From positions 62,001-126,000 of the forward strand of contig CAVQIX010000003.1 of NCBI GenBank assembly GCA_963712765.1: DNA of 64,000 bases. Direction: 5' to 3'. Both the position numbers and the translations under genes were made by a program. Numbering within the stretch: position 1 is the stretch's first letter; every line of letters begins with the position of its first letter. Of this stretch, positions 25,697 to 34,961 are shown piece after piece. This stretch comes from CAXMST01 sp963712765. Its GTDB lineage: Bacteria; Actinomycetota; Thermoleophilia; Solirubrobacterales; 70-9. The notes below the pieces were generated by a model. The model was not told the DNA's origin. It saw nothing but the letters and a program-made list of their open reading frames with translations, and made no database searches.

Positions 25697-26749
25697 TCAT
25701 AGCGCCCCGGTCTCCTGCATCAGCTGGAGGGTGCCCTCGAGGTCGTCGATTCCCGCCAGGTCGATCTCCGGCGCGGGAATCCGTCGTAGCGGGGTGAGGG
25801 TGGGGTCGGGCTCGACGCCCGAGGCCAGCGGGTACTCCTTGGAGCTCTCGGCGAAGTACTCCTGCGCTGGGCGCGAGAGCATGAACTCGATGAAATCGAA
25901 CGCCTCCCTCTTGCGGTCCGAGGAGGCGAGCACCCCGGCGCCCGAGACGTTGATCAGCGAGCCGAGATCGTCGGGAGGGAAGAACACCTCGACCGGATAG
26001 TCGTCGCCCTGCTCGGACCTGGCCTGAGCCACGTAGTAGTGGTTGATCAGGCCGAGGTCGATCTCGCCGGAGGCGATCGCGTCCCGAACGGGGACATTGG
26101 AGTCGAACGGCTGGGTGTCATTGGCGACCATCCCCTCCAGCCAATCGCGCGCCACATCCTCGCCCTCGGTCACGCGGAGCGCCGTGACGTAGGCCTGCAG
26201 GGAGGCGTTCGACGGCGCCCATCCGACCCGTCCACGCCAGCGCTCGTCGGTCAGCTCGAGGGGGGAGTCGGGGAGGTCGGCCTCCTCGACCCCGTCGCCG
26301 TAGGCGATCACACGCGAGCGGCCGGTGACGCCGACCCACTCGCCGTTGTCGGCGCGGAAGCGGGCCGGTACGCGATCGAGGATCCGGCTCGGGAGCGGCT
26401 CGAGCAGGCCCTGGTCGGCGAGCGCTCCGAGCGAGCCCGCGTCCTGGGCGAAGAAGACGTCGGCGGGGGAGTTCTCCCCCTCCTCCACGATCGTCGCGGC
26501 GAGCGCGGCGCTGTCGCCGAAGCGGACCTGGACGTCGCGGTCGACGTCTGCCTCGTAGAGGTCGACCGCCGGTCCGATCAGCGGCCCGATCCGGCCCGAG
26601 TAGACGGTGATGCCCTCGGTCGCCGGCTCCTCGCCGCCCCCGGAGCTCTCGCCGGATCCGCAAGCGACCAACAGGGTGCCCAGCAGCACCAGGACTAGCC
26701 CGAGAAGTGGGCCCGGCCCCCAGACCGCATCGTGTATGGAGTTAGGCAT
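25697..26749 (-). CDS. Fe(3+)-type ABC transporter substrate-binding lipoprotein
   Basis: The 350-residue protein has a signal with lipobox LLVAC followed by Ser/Gly spacer, then a bilobal periplasmic-binding fold (GITVYSGRIGPLIGPAVDLYE; ADVFFAQDAGSLGAL). The LINHYYVAQ segment holds a Tyr pair in the position that binds iron in FbpA/FutA proteins. The ATG sits inside an iron-box-like palindrome and no Shine-Dalgarno is present, so the mRNA may be leaderless. Ferric iron is inferred, not proven. Confidence 0.85.
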   Translation of the reverse strand: MPNSIHDAVWGPGPLLGLVLVLLGTLLVACGSGESSGGGEEPATEGITVYSGRIGPLIGPAVDLYEADVDRDVQVRFGDSAALAATIVEEGENSPADVFFAQDAGSLGALADQGLLEPLPSRILDRVPARFRADNGEWVGVTGRSRVIAYGDGVEEADLPDSPLELTDERWRGRVGWAPSNASLQAYVTALRVTEGEDVARDWLEGMVANDTQPFDSNVPVRDAIASGEIDLGLINHYYVAQARSEQGDDYPVEVFFPPDDLGSLINVSGAGVLASSDRKREAFDFIEFMLSRPAQEYFAESSKEYPLASGVEPDPTLTPLRRIPAPEIDLAGIDDLEGTLQLMQETGAL

Positions 26750-26755
26750 GCCTAA
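26742..26755. promoter_or_regulatory. Iron-box-like palindrome between divergent genes
   Basis: TTAGGCATGCCTAA is a perfect 14-bp palindrome overlapping the ATG (26747-26749, minus strand) of the Fe-binding lipoprotein gene. It is 13 bases from the ATG of the divergent membrane protein. The half-site TTAGG matches DtxR/IdeR boxes, though the spacing is shorter than the 19-bp consensus. A metal-dependent repressor of the DtxR type is the inferred binder. Confidence 0.5.
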
Positions 26756-26768
26756 TACTTAGCGCACA

Positions 26769-28124
26769 ATGGCCTCGATTGGGTTCATACGGGCGGCGAT
26801 CATGGCTTCGTTCGGGGTCGCCGCGATCTCGCTGCTGCTGCCCTACGGGCCTGCCTTCGATGCCTGGGCATGGCTGATATGGGGCCGCGAACTGGGTGGG
26901 TTCGAGCTCGACACGAGCGCCGGCGCCTCGTTCAAGCCGCTCACGGTCTTGCTGGCGACGCCGATGGCCGCGCTCGCCGACGCCGCGCCGGACCTCTGGC
27001 TGCTGCTGGCGCGGGCCGGCTGGCTGATGGCGATCGCGCTGGTCGGGCGCCTCGCCTGGAGGCTGGCGCGGAGCGCTGGACAGGATGAGCGGAGCGCGGT
27101 GGCGGTCGGCGTCGCCGCCGCGCTCGCCGCGGTCCTCCTTCGCGACGCCTTCACGCCGTGGCTGCGTCAGTTCGCGACCGGGCTCTCGGAGCCGATGCTT
27201 GTTGCGGCCGTGCTCGGCTCGGTCGAAGCCCACCTCAGCGACCGCCGTCGCCTCGCCTTTGGGCTGTTGCTTGCGGCGGCGCTGCTGCGGCCCGAGGCGT
27301 GGCCTTTCCTCGGGCTCTACGGGGTCTACCTCTGGCGTCAGGGGGTCTTCCGAGCCGGCGTCGCCGCCGGACTGCTGGCGGTTCCGGTGCTCTGGCTGAT
27401 CCCCGATCTGCTCGGCTCCGGGGACCTGCTCACCGGTGCCGAGCGGGCCCGCGCGGACAACGAGGGACCGGTGACCAACGGCCTGGAGTCGATCTGGCGA
27501 ACCTTCAATCTCGCCCCGGCAGGCCTGGTGCTGGCCGCGATCGCCTGGCTGATCCTCGGCAAACCGCCGCGCGAGGGCCGCATCCTGATGGCTCTCGCTG
27601 CCGGCTGGGGGTTGATCGTCCTGGTCATGGCGCTCGGCGCCTACCCCGGCCTGCCGCGCTACGCGGCCCCGGTGGGAGCGGTCGTGAGCGCGGTCGGCGT
27701 CGTCGGACTCTTCGCCCTCTACACGAGCGGGGGGCGAGCGCGCCTGGTCGCGCTCGCGCTCGGCGTGCTCGTGGTCGCCCAGGGTGCGCAGAGATCGGCC
27801 TGGATCGCCGGCGACCTCGCCGAGTCGGAGCGGCGCGGGCGCGAGCTCGCGGATCTGCGTGAACTGGCCGCGGGAGTCGGTCCCGACAGGCTCGGCAGCT
27901 GCGTCACCGTCACGACCTCGGAGCTGCTGACGATGCCCGCGCTGGCATGGGAGGCGGAACTGCCGGTCAGTGGTCTCGAGCTCGAGCTCGATCGGGCGCC
28001 GACCCGCGGCATCGCCTTCTTCGACGCCGCCGCCGAGCTCCCCCGCGCGACGGAGCCGACGGCCGCCGCCGGCGGCTGGAGGGTCTACGACCTCGGGTGC
28101 GGAGAGGAGCGGGCCGGCCGATGA
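26769..28124 (+). CDS. GT-C-like polytopic membrane protein (putative glycosyltransferase)
   Basis: The 451-residue protein has about ten membrane helices and an early loop with Asp/Trp (FDAWAWLIWGRELGG), followed by a short periplasmic C-terminus. This layout suggests lipid-linked-sugar GT-C enzymes of the ArnT/PMT type, but no specific family is certain. Its start is 20 bases from the divergent iron gene, with TAATAC at 26753-26758 and no Shine-Dalgarno. It overlaps the next gene by ATGA. Confidence 0.7.
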   Translation: MASIGFIRAAIMASFGVAAISLLLPYGPAFDAWAWLIWGRELGGFELDTSAGASFKPLTVLLATPMAALADAAPDLWLLLARAGWLMAIALVGRLAWRLARSAGQDERSAVAVGVAAALAAVLLRDAFTPWLRQFATGLSEPMLVAAVLGSVEAHLSDRRRLAFGLLLAAALLRPEAWPFLGLYGVYLWRQGVFRAGVAAGLLAVPVLWLIPDLLGSGDLLTGAERARADNEGPVTNGLESIWRTFNLAPAGLVLAAIAWLILGKPPREGRILMALAAGWGLIVLVMALGAYPGLPRYAAPVGAVVSAVGVVGLFALYTSGGRARLVALALGVLVVAQGAQRSAWIAGDLAESERRGRELADLRELAAGVGPDRLGSCVTVTTSELLTMPALAWEAELPVSGLELELDRAPTRGIAFFDAAAELPRATEPTAAAGGWRVYDLGCGEERAGR

Positions 28125-29089
28125 GCGGGCCGAGCGGTGGATCGGGATTCCGGCTCGGGATCGTCGGCTGCGGGCGCGTGGCGGAGCGTGCCTACGTGCC
28201 GGCGATCGCGATCCTGGGGGCGGTCCGGCTGGTTGCCGCGGCCGATCCGACCCCCGATCGCCGCGAGCTGCTCGGCGGTCTCGCGGCGGGCGCGCGGACC
28301 TATGGCACGGCTGAGGAGATGATCGCCGCCGGCGGCCTCGACGGCGTGGTGATCGCCTCGCCGCCCGCCCACCATCTCGCCGCGGCCGAGCTCGCCGCCG
28401 CCGCCGGTCTGCCGGCGCTGGTCGAGAAGCCGCCTGCGGACAGCGCCGCCGCGGCGAGGAGGATGGCTGCCCTATCTCCGACGCCGGCGGTCGGCTTCAA
28501 CCGGCGCTTCGGGCTCGGTCGCGGCCTCGCGACGGCAGCGAGCGCCGCGTCCGCCGCCCGCCCACTCAGGCTCGAGGCCGAGCTCAACTACAGGCGCCGC
28601 TCCTGGGATCCGGTCGGCGAGCTCGGGGAGGCCGCGATCGACCTCGGCCCACACCTCGTCGACCTCGCCCTGTCCGCCGCGGGCGATGCAGAGCTCGAGC
28701 CGGTACTCGCTACCGCCGAGCCCTGCCGCTTCGAGGCCGAGCTGTCCGGCCCCTCCTTCAGCGCCCGGCTCCGCGCCAGGACCGACGGCCGCTGGCTGGA
28801 GCGGATCGAGCTTCGGGACGGCGACGGCGGGCGGCTGTTCGCCGCCTGCGCCGGTGGGTTGCGGGCGATGGTTCCCGGCCGCTCCGGGGATCCGCTCAGC
28901 GGCTCGATCGCGGCCCAGCTCGGCGCCTGGATCGGGGGGCTCGGCGGGGAGGAGGCGGGGCGGGGTCACTCGCGCGGCGAATCGTCCGCCGGCGGGGTCG
29001 CGACGGCGGCGCATGGCGCCAGGGTGATGGAGACGCTCGAGGCGGCGCTCGCGGTGGCTGCGATCCGACCTGCTGAGATAGGTCGGTGA
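28121..29089 (+). CDS. Gfo/Idh/MocA-family NAD(P)-dependent oxidoreductase
   Basis: The 322-residue protein has the Rossmann motif LGIVGCGRVAE near the N-terminus, the conserved EKPPA (Lys of the catalytic site) and a GEAAIDLGPHLVDLAL segment typical of the C-terminal domain. The family oxidises or reduces sugars and related polyols; the substrate is unknown. ATGA and GTGA overlaps tie it to both neighbours. Confidence 0.85.
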   Translation: MSGPSGGSGFRLGIVGCGRVAERAYVPAIAILGAVRLVAAADPTPDRRELLGGLAAGARTYGTAEEMIAAGGLDGVVIASPPAHHLAAAELAAAAGLPALVEKPPADSAAAARRMAALSPTPAVGFNRRFGLGRGLATAASAASAARPLRLEAELNYRRRSWDPVGELGEAAIDLGPHLVDLALSAAGDAELEPVLATAEPCRFEAELSGPSFSARLRARTDGRWLERIELRDGDGGRLFAACAGGLRAMVPGRSGDPLSGSIAAQLGAWIGGLGGEEAGRGHSRGESSAGGVATAAHGARVMETLEAALAVAAIRPAEIGR

Positions 29090-30594
29090 TCTGCGTAATC
29101 CAGTTCGACGCCGCCAGCGAGACGCTGGTCGAGCGGATGCTCGCCGCCGGCGATCTGCCCAGCCTGGCGGCGGCGACCGAGCGCGGCCACCGGCTCGAGC
29201 TGCAGACGCCGGCGAGGGACTTCCCCGCCGGCGCCTTCTACTCGCTCTACAGCGGCGTCCCGGTGGCCGACCACGGCATCGTCTACCCGTTCCAATGGTC
29301 GGCGCCCGAGATGCGGGTTAGATTCGCCGATGCCTTCGCGGCCCCGTCCCCGGTCTGGGAGAGGCTGGCGGGGAGCGGGTGTCGCGTTCTGGTCGTCGAT
29401 CCCTATGAGTGCCGGCCCCCGGAGGGAGCGATCGATCTCGAGGGCCTCGTCGTCGCCGGCTGGGGCTTTCACGAGCGTGTGGTGCTCCCCAGGTGGTCGC
29501 ACCCGGCCGGGGCCCTGCGCGGGCTGGAGCGGCGCCACGGGCGCTCGCCGGCGGTGACCGAGGTCTTCGGCGAGCGCCGGCCGGCGGAGCTTTTGAGGTT
29601 GCGCGAGCGATTGCTCGCATCACCGGGCCGGACGCTCGAGCTCGTGCGCGAGCAGCTCGCCGGCCCGACCACCGACCTGGTCTGGGTCACGCTCAGCGCC
29701 GCACACCTCGGAGGCCACGCCTTCTGGGCGGGGACCTCGTTGGAGCTCGGCGAGCTGCCCGCCCGCGAGCGGGACCTGCTCGGTGGCGGGGTCGAGGAGA
29801 TATACCGGGAGGTCGATCGGGTGATCGGCGAACTGGTGGCCCTCCTGCCCGAGGGCCGCGACCTGATCATCACCTCGCCGGTGGGGATGGAGGCGAACAC
29901 CTCCCGCACGGACATGCTCGCCGAGATGCTCGCCGCCATCCTCTCCGGTCGCTCGGCCGAGCCCGACCGGGCGTCATCGATCTGGGCGCTGCGCGACCGG
30001 GTTCCCAACACCTGGCGAAGGAGGGTGGCAAGCGTGATGCCCGACGGGGCGGCGCTGGAACTGACCGCCCGCCTCGAGCTCCGGGGCTACGACTGGGAGC
30101 GAACGCGTGCCTTCGCTCACCCCAGCGATAGCCAGGGCTACGTCCGCCTCAACCTCCGCGGCCGCGAGCGGGACGGGATCGTCTCCCCAGAGGAGGCACC
30201 GGCGCTGATCGCGGAGATCGAAGACGGCCTGAGGGGCTTCCGCCTGTCCTCGGGGGCGCCGGTGGTAGCGTCGTTCGTACGCACCGCGGAGGCATACGAG
30301 GGCCGCCACCTCGATCGCCTTCCCGACCTGGTCGTGCAGTGGTCGCCGGAGGCTTCTGTCGGACCCGAGACGATCGTCTCGGAGCGGTTCGGGACGGTGC
30401 GCAGGCCGGGAGCGGGTTCGGGGCGGTCCGGCAATCACCCCCCCGGCGGCGCCTGGGCCATCCTCGATCCCGCCACCGCGTCGTTGCGGGAGACCTCGCG
30501 GCCCGCCCGGGTCGAGGATGTGGCCGTCACCGTGCTGTCGCGACTCGGTGTGGAGCGGGGCCCGTCGTCGGGAGAACCGCTGCTGTCGAGCTGA
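29086..30594 (+). CDS. Alkaline-phosphatase-superfamily protein with altered metal-site motifs
   Basis: The 502-residue protein follows the AlkP/nucleotide-pyrophosphatase fold: start VIQFDAAS, SGVPVADHGI (the usual TGxxPxxHGI), and ...HAFW in the middle. The expected second-metal motifs look changed: the usual D-x3-H reads H207-x3-H211, and the SDHG motif reads SPVG (264-267). It may have lost hydrolase activity or use a different site. It overlaps the oxidoreductase gene by GTGA. Confidence 0.7.
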   Translation: MICVIQFDAASETLVERMLAAGDLPSLAAATERGHRLELQTPARDFPAGAFYSLYSGVPVADHGIVYPFQWSAPEMRVRFADAFAAPSPVWERLAGSGCRVLVVDPYECRPPEGAIDLEGLVVAGWGFHERVVLPRWSHPAGALRGLERRHGRSPAVTEVFGERRPAELLRLRERLLASPGRTLELVREQLAGPTTDLVWVTLSAAHLGGHAFWAGTSLELGELPARERDLLGGGVEEIYREVDRVIGELVALLPEGRDLIITSPVGMEANTSRTDMLAEMLAAILSGRSAEPDRASSIWALRDRVPNTWRRRVASVMPDGAALELTARLELRGYDWERTRAFAHPSDSQGYVRLNLRGRERDGIVSPEEAPALIAEIEDGLRGFRLSSGAPVVASFVRTAEAYEGRHLDRLPDLVVQWSPEASVGPETIVSERFGTVRRPGAGSGRSGNHPPGGAWAILDPATASLRETSRPARVEDVAVTVLSRLGVERGPSSGEPLLSS

Positions 30595-30624
30595 CAAGCC
30601 CCTGCAAGAGGGCGGCCGTCACCC

Positions 30625-30630
30625 TATGAT
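30625..30630 (+). promoter_or_regulatory. -10 box TATGAT for the FAD enzyme gene
   Basis: TATGAT matches the -10 consensus at five of six positions and lies 9 bases before ATG 30640, with no Shine-Dalgarno. This fits a leaderless or nearly leaderless mRNA. No clear -35. Confidence 0.45.
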
Positions 30631-30639
30631 GGCGCGCTC

Positions 30640-32112
30640 ATGGAGCAACAGCAGGGGCACAAGGAATCGATCGGAACGGGCGTGATCGGTGGCGGGCCGG
30701 CAGGGCTCACCGCCGCCCATGTCCTCGCCGCGCGCGGGGCGCCCGGGCAGGTCTTCGAGGCCGACGGCATCGTCGGCGGGATCGCCAAGACGGTCGAATT
30801 CAACGGCTATCGCTTCGATCTTGGTGGGCACCGCTTCTACACCAAGTTGACCCCGGTCCAGAAGATGTGGGAGCGCGTGATGGGCGACGACTTCATCACC
30901 CGCGACCGGCTCTCGCGAATCTACTACCGCGAGCACTTCTTCGACTATCCCCTGACCGCCAAGGACGTCTTCACCGGCCTCGGCCCGATCGAGTCGGCTC
31001 GGTGCGCCGCCTCGTATCTGTGGTGGCGTTTCAAGCTCCGCAACAGCGAGCCGGAGACCTTCGAGGAGTGGGTCATGAGCCGCTTCGGGCGCCGGATCTA
31101 CGACGACTTCTTCCGCACCTACACCTTCAAGGTGTGGGGTATCCCGGGGACTGAGATCCGCTCCGAATGGGCGGCGCAGCGGATTCAGGACTTCAACTTC
31201 TGGCAGGCGCTGCTGGGGATCCTCGGGATCAAGCGTGGCCATGCGACGACCCTGATCGAGAGCTTCCACTACCCCAAGCTCGGCCCCGGCCAGCTCTGGG
31301 AGCGGGTCGCCGAGCAGGTCGCGGAGGCGAGCGTCCCGGTACATCTCAACACCCGGGTCGACGCCGTCATGCACGAGCGCTCGCACGTGACCGGGATCCG
31401 GCTGCGAGACGAGGACGGCAGCGCGCGCGAGGTCGCCGTCGACTCGGTGATCTCGACGATGCCGCTCTCCGAGCTGGTCCTCTCGCTCGAGCCCGAGGCT
31501 CCGGCCGACGTCCGCGAGGCGGCGAAGAAGCTGCGCTATCGCAACCTCTGCCTGGTCGCCCTGATCACCGACGAGCCCGAGCCCTTCCCCGACAACTGGA
31601 TCTATCTCCATGACTCGGCGGTCACCGCGGGGCGGGTGCAGAACTTCGGAGCCTGGAGCCCCGACATGGTCCAGCCCGGGATGAGCTGCCTGGGGGTCGA
31701 GTACTTCTGCTTCGAGGAGGACGACATCTGGCACATGTCCGACGATGAGGCGGTAAAGCTCGCGACCGGCGAGCTCGGCAGCATCGGTCTGCTGGATCCG
31801 GAGCGCGTCGTCGACGGGGTCAAGGTCCGCGTCCCGCGCGCCTACCCGATGTACGACGCCGACTACCGCGAGGCTGTGGCCGAGCTCCGCGGCTACATCG
31901 AGAGCTTCGACAACCTCCAGCCCTGCGGCCGCAACGGCCTGCACCGCTACAACAACCAGGATCACTCGATGTGGACCGCCGTGCTGGCGACGCTGAACCT
32001 CCTCGATGGCTCCGAGCACAATGTCTGGGACGTCAACGTCGGCGCCGAGTACATCGAGGAAGCCGGCGTCGTCGAGACCGAGCTCGGCGCCGAGCTGACC
32101 GGCAAGGTCTAG
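30640..32112 (+). CDS. FAD-dependent oxidoreductase, UDP-galactopyranose-mutase/amine-oxidase type
   Basis: The 490-residue protein has the dinucleotide motif VIGGGPAGLTAA, then GGIAKTVEFNGYRFDLGGHRFYTK, which is the FAD-contacting stretch typical of Glf-like and protoporphyrinogen-oxidase-like enzymes. The C-terminal part ends with a second FAD-contact region (RNGLHRYNNQDHSM). Between membrane and GT2 glycosyltransferase genes, a sugar-nucleotide or lipid-linked-glycan role is inferred. The convergent neighbour begins 17 bp after it, with a CCCCGG/CCGGGG inverted repeat at 32113-32140. Confidence 0.8.
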   Translation: MEQQQGHKESIGTGVIGGGPAGLTAAHVLAARGAPGQVFEADGIVGGIAKTVEFNGYRFDLGGHRFYTKLTPVQKMWERVMGDDFITRDRLSRIYYREHFFDYPLTAKDVFTGLGPIESARCAASYLWWRFKLRNSEPETFEEWVMSRFGRRIYDDFFRTYTFKVWGIPGTEIRSEWAAQRIQDFNFWQALLGILGIKRGHATTLIESFHYPKLGPGQLWERVAEQVAEASVPVHLNTRVDAVMHERSHVTGIRLRDEDGSAREVAVDSVISTMPLSELVLSLEPEAPADVREAAKKLRYRNLCLVALITDEPEPFPDNWIYLHDSAVTAGRVQNFGAWSPDMVQPGMSCLGVEYFCFEEDDIWHMSDDEAVKLATGELGSIGLLDPERVVDGVKVRVPRAYPMYDADYREAVAELRGYIESFDNLQPCGRNGLHRYNNQDHSMWTAVLATLNLLDGSEHNVWDVNVGAEYIEEAGVVETELGAELTGKV

Positions 32113-32129
32113 CCCCGGCCCCGGCCCGC

Positions 32130-33980
32130 TCAGCCCGGGGGTCCCGCCTCAGCGGCCCGGTTGGCTTGCGCCGCCTCCTCCGCAGCCGCCTCCATCGCGG
32201 CGGCGGGATCGCGCGTCAGCACCACCCAGCGGCCCCTGCTGTTGCTGCCGGACTCGAACACCTCCCAGCCCGGGCCGGGCCGCTCGACGAAGCCGCTCAG
32301 CTCCGAATCGAGCTGGATCCCGAACTCGTCGGCGTAGACGACGGTGACGCCACGCGCGTCGAGCAGGTTGCGGAGCCCACCGACGGCGGCGCGAGCCTCG
32401 GGGTTGGGACCGACGTTGATGCCCCGGCAGGGCCGGTTCGGGAGCAGAAGCGAGCAGGCGTCGGCCGACCAGCCGCGGGCGGCGATCACCGGCGACTCGG
32501 CGGCGCCGGGACGCTCGATCGCCGGTCCGACCCGGGCGACGGTGTCGCGGATCGGGGTCCAGCCGAAGAACTGGGTCGGGAGCGCCAGCACCAGGGCGGC
32601 GGGAACCACGGCGGCCAGGGCCGCGGCGGGCTTGTAGAGCCCGAAGCGCCGCGCCAGCACGGACACCGAAAGCCAGATCGCCGCCAGCAGCCCGGCGGTG
32701 AGCCCGAACATGTACGCGGGCCGGGGCCGCTGGCTGAGTAGGACCACGGCGAGGACCCCAACGGCGATCGCTCCGAGTCCGATCCAGGCCCAGCGCTGGC
32801 GATACAGCATGCGCTTCCAGTGATCCCAGTCCCTCCGCAGCGTCACTCCCCCGGCCACGAGCAGGCCGAGGATGAGCAGGCCGAGGAACGCCGATCGTGT
32901 CCGGCCGAGCGTCGCCGGCTCGTATCCGGGGTTCTCACTGCCGGCGGCGGCGTTGAAGAGCGAGAGCTGGAGCCCGGCGGGAAGCAGGCGGACGTTCCAG
33001 GCTGCGAAGTCGATCATCGCCCCGGGGTTGCTCGTCCAGGCGTCGACCAGTGAGGGTGCGGGATCGCCGAAGACCTCGGTCATCAGGTCATCGCAGGTGC
33101 GGCCGAAGGCCCTGGAGGGGTCGCGCTGGATCAGGTTGAAGCGATAGGCCTGGCAGACGACCAGCGACTGCTTCGAGGAGAACGCCTGCTCGGCGTCGGT
33201 GGCGACCCTGGCCTCTGGCGCCTCGGTGGTGCGCTCGGCGGCATTCGAGCGCTGGTAGGCGACCCCGACGACGACGAGCGCCGCCAGCAGCGGCAGGCCG
33301 AAGGAGAGCGCCAGGCGCCGGAGCGGGATCGTCCTTCCCGCGCTGCGCGAGCGCAACTCGCCGATCAGCAGGGCGACCGCCAGCACCGCGGCCATCACGA
33401 TCGCCTCGTTGCGGACGATCACGGCGGAGGTCACGAGGACCGCGAGCGCCGCACCCTTGCGTCTGCCGCCTGGATCGTTGGTCAACAGCAGCGCCGCGAT
33501 CAGCAGCGGCAGGACCGCGAAGAGATGGACCGAGTACTTGGTCGCGTAGACGATCGGTAGCGCCGCCCACCAGCACGCTCCGATCAGCGCCGCCCAGGGG
33601 GGGAGTAGCCGTCGCAGCAGCGCGAGGACCAGCACGGCGGCGGCGAAGGCGATCAGGACGCGGTGGACCAGCTCCGCCTCGATCGGCTCCATGAGCCAGT
33701 TCAGGGTGCCCAGGAAGGCCGTGTAGGCCGGCGACCATGCGATGTTGACGGTGAGGTCGTCCGTCCACAGCTGCGCGTAGCCGAAGTAGCTGGTCGTGTC
33801 GCCGCCGTCGAAGTCCTTGCGCCAGATCCCCCACAGACCTCGGGCCTGGACCAGGAGCACCGCGCCGTAGGCGAACCATCGAGCCGACGGCAGCCGGGCG
33901 AGGAGCTCGTACAGCGTGGCGGCGTAGGCGGCCGGCCCGCGACCGCTGCGCGTCTCAGACGTATCGGTCAACGGGCTCAT
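32130..33980 (-). CDS. Polytopic membrane protein, GT-C glycosyltransferase-like
   Basis: The 616-residue protein has about ten to twelve membrane helices. An early luminal loop DFDGGDTTSYFGYAQLW followed by WSPAYTAFLG fits GT-C enzymes, with acidic residues placed after TM1. The C-terminal ~150 residues form a soluble domain with several Cys. Its start lies inside the end of the GT2 gene (26-base overlap), so they are co-expressed and may act in one glycan pathway. Confidence 0.7.
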   Translation of the reverse strand: MSPLTDTSETRSGRGPAAYAATLYELLARLPSARWFAYGAVLLVQARGLWGIWRKDFDGGDTTSYFGYAQLWTDDLTVNIAWSPAYTAFLGTLNWLMEPIEAELVHRVLIAFAAAVLVLALLRRLLPPWAALIGACWWAALPIVYATKYSVHLFAVLPLLIAALLLTNDPGGRRKGAALAVLVTSAVIVRNEAIVMAAVLAVALLIGELRSRSAGRTIPLRRLALSFGLPLLAALVVVGVAYQRSNAAERTTEAPEARVATDAEQAFSSKQSLVVCQAYRFNLIQRDPSRAFGRTCDDLMTEVFGDPAPSLVDAWTSNPGAMIDFAAWNVRLLPAGLQLSLFNAAAGSENPGYEPATLGRTRSAFLGLLILGLLVAGGVTLRRDWDHWKRMLYRQRWAWIGLGAIAVGVLAVVLLSQRPRPAYMFGLTAGLLAAIWLSVSVLARRFGLYKPAAALAAVVPAALVLALPTQFFGWTPIRDTVARVGPAIERPGAAESPVIAARGWSADACSLLLPNRPCRGINVGPNPEARAAVGGLRNLLDARGVTVVYADEFGIQLDSELSGFVERPGPGWEVFESGSNSRGRWVVLTRDPAAAMEAAAEEAAQANRAAEAGPPG

Positions 33981-34908
33981 TCACCTCCACCGGCTCCTTC
34001 TGAGGTCGTGTGAGGGGAGCGCCGACGATCCGATTCGCCTCCGGCGCACCTCCTCCAGGGTCGCGGACTCCGGTGCCCGGAAGCAGACGCTCGCGCGCGA
34101 TCCCGGCCGCCGTAGCCAGTTGGGCGACCAGCACGAGCGCCAGGGTCGCCGCGCCGCCGCGCGCGGCCCGGCCGAGCAGGCCCCGGTAGAAGCCAGGCTC
34201 CGGCAGTGCGCCGCCGGCGCGCCGGTATCGGGAGCCGCCGCGACCGTAGCCATAGTGCCGCTTCAAGAGCCTGGCGAGGCCCTCGGGCTGATCGTGGACG
34301 ACCACCGCCTCCGGCGCGTAGCGGGGTCGGTGGCCGGCGGCGATCAGGCGATCGCAGAACTCGCGATCCTCCCCGCCGGCGAGCGCGTAGCCCACGTCGA
34401 AGCGGTTCTCCCCGAGCACCTCGCGCGTGCAGCAGAGGTTGCAGGTGGGAGCGAAATCCAGCCCTCCTCCGGGGTCGATCCCGCCGAGCTGGAGCTGGTC
34501 GATCACCGCCTGGGAGGCGCGTGCGCCGGCGCCGGCCGTGGGCGCGAGCCGGGTCCGCCCGCTCGCCACACCCCCGGGAGCGCTCGCCGCGGCGGCTGCC
34601 AGCCCCGGCGCCCAGCCCCGGCCGGGGATGCAGTCGTCGTCGAGAAAGCAGATGTACTCCCCCGCCGCGAGCTCGATGCCCACGTTGCGGGCGCCCGCGG
34701 GCCCCCCTCCTGCTGCCCGCAGCAGGCGCCCTCCGCGCTCGCCGACGATGCGCGCGAGCTGCTCCCGGACGGCGGGCGTGGAGCCGTCGTCGACCACGAT
34801 CAGCTCGATGCCCGGCTCGATGGGCAGCGCCGCCAGGCAGCGCGCGAGCTGGGTGGGTCTGTCGCGGGTCGGAATGACGACGGTGATCGGCTGGGGGTTG
34901 GCGGGCAT
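33955..34908 (-). CDS. Family 2 glycosyltransferase
   Basis: The 317-residue GT-A enzyme has VVIPTRDRPTQLARCL, VVDDGS, GARNVGIELA, the DxD-type FLDDDC and the acceptor-site GGEDREF. A hydrophobic segment near the C-terminus may bind the membrane. TATAAA at 34919-34924 lies 10 bases upstream on the minus strand, and surE diverges from the same gap. Confidence 0.88.
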   Translation of the reverse strand: MPANPQPITVVIPTRDRPTQLARCLAALPIEPGIELIVVDDGSTPAVREQLARIVGERGGRLLRAAGGGPAGARNVGIELAAGEYICFLDDDCIPGRGWAPGLAAAAASAPGGVASGRTRLAPTAGAGARASQAVIDQLQLGGIDPGGGLDFAPTCNLCCTREVLGENRFDVGYALAGGEDREFCDRLIAAGHRPRYAPEAVVVHDQPEGLARLLKRHYGYGRGGSRYRRAGGALPEPGFYRGLLGRAARGGAATLALVLVAQLATAAGIARERLLPGTGVRDPGGGAPEANRIVGAPLTRPQKEPVEVNEPVDRYV

Positions 34909-34918
34909 GGCCGGAGGC

Positions 34919-34952
34919 TTTATAGCGCTGTTGCAGGTGGGTCATCTAGATT
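34919..34952. promoter_or_regulatory. Divergent -10 boxes between the GT2 gene and surE
   Basis: On the minus strand TATAAA (34919-34924) is 10 bases before the GT2 ATG. On the plus strand TAGATT (34947-34952) is 9 bases before the surE ATG. Neither gene has a Shine-Dalgarno, so both may be leaderless. The whole gap is 53 bp. Confidence 0.45.
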
Positions 34953-34961
34953 CAAGCGCGG

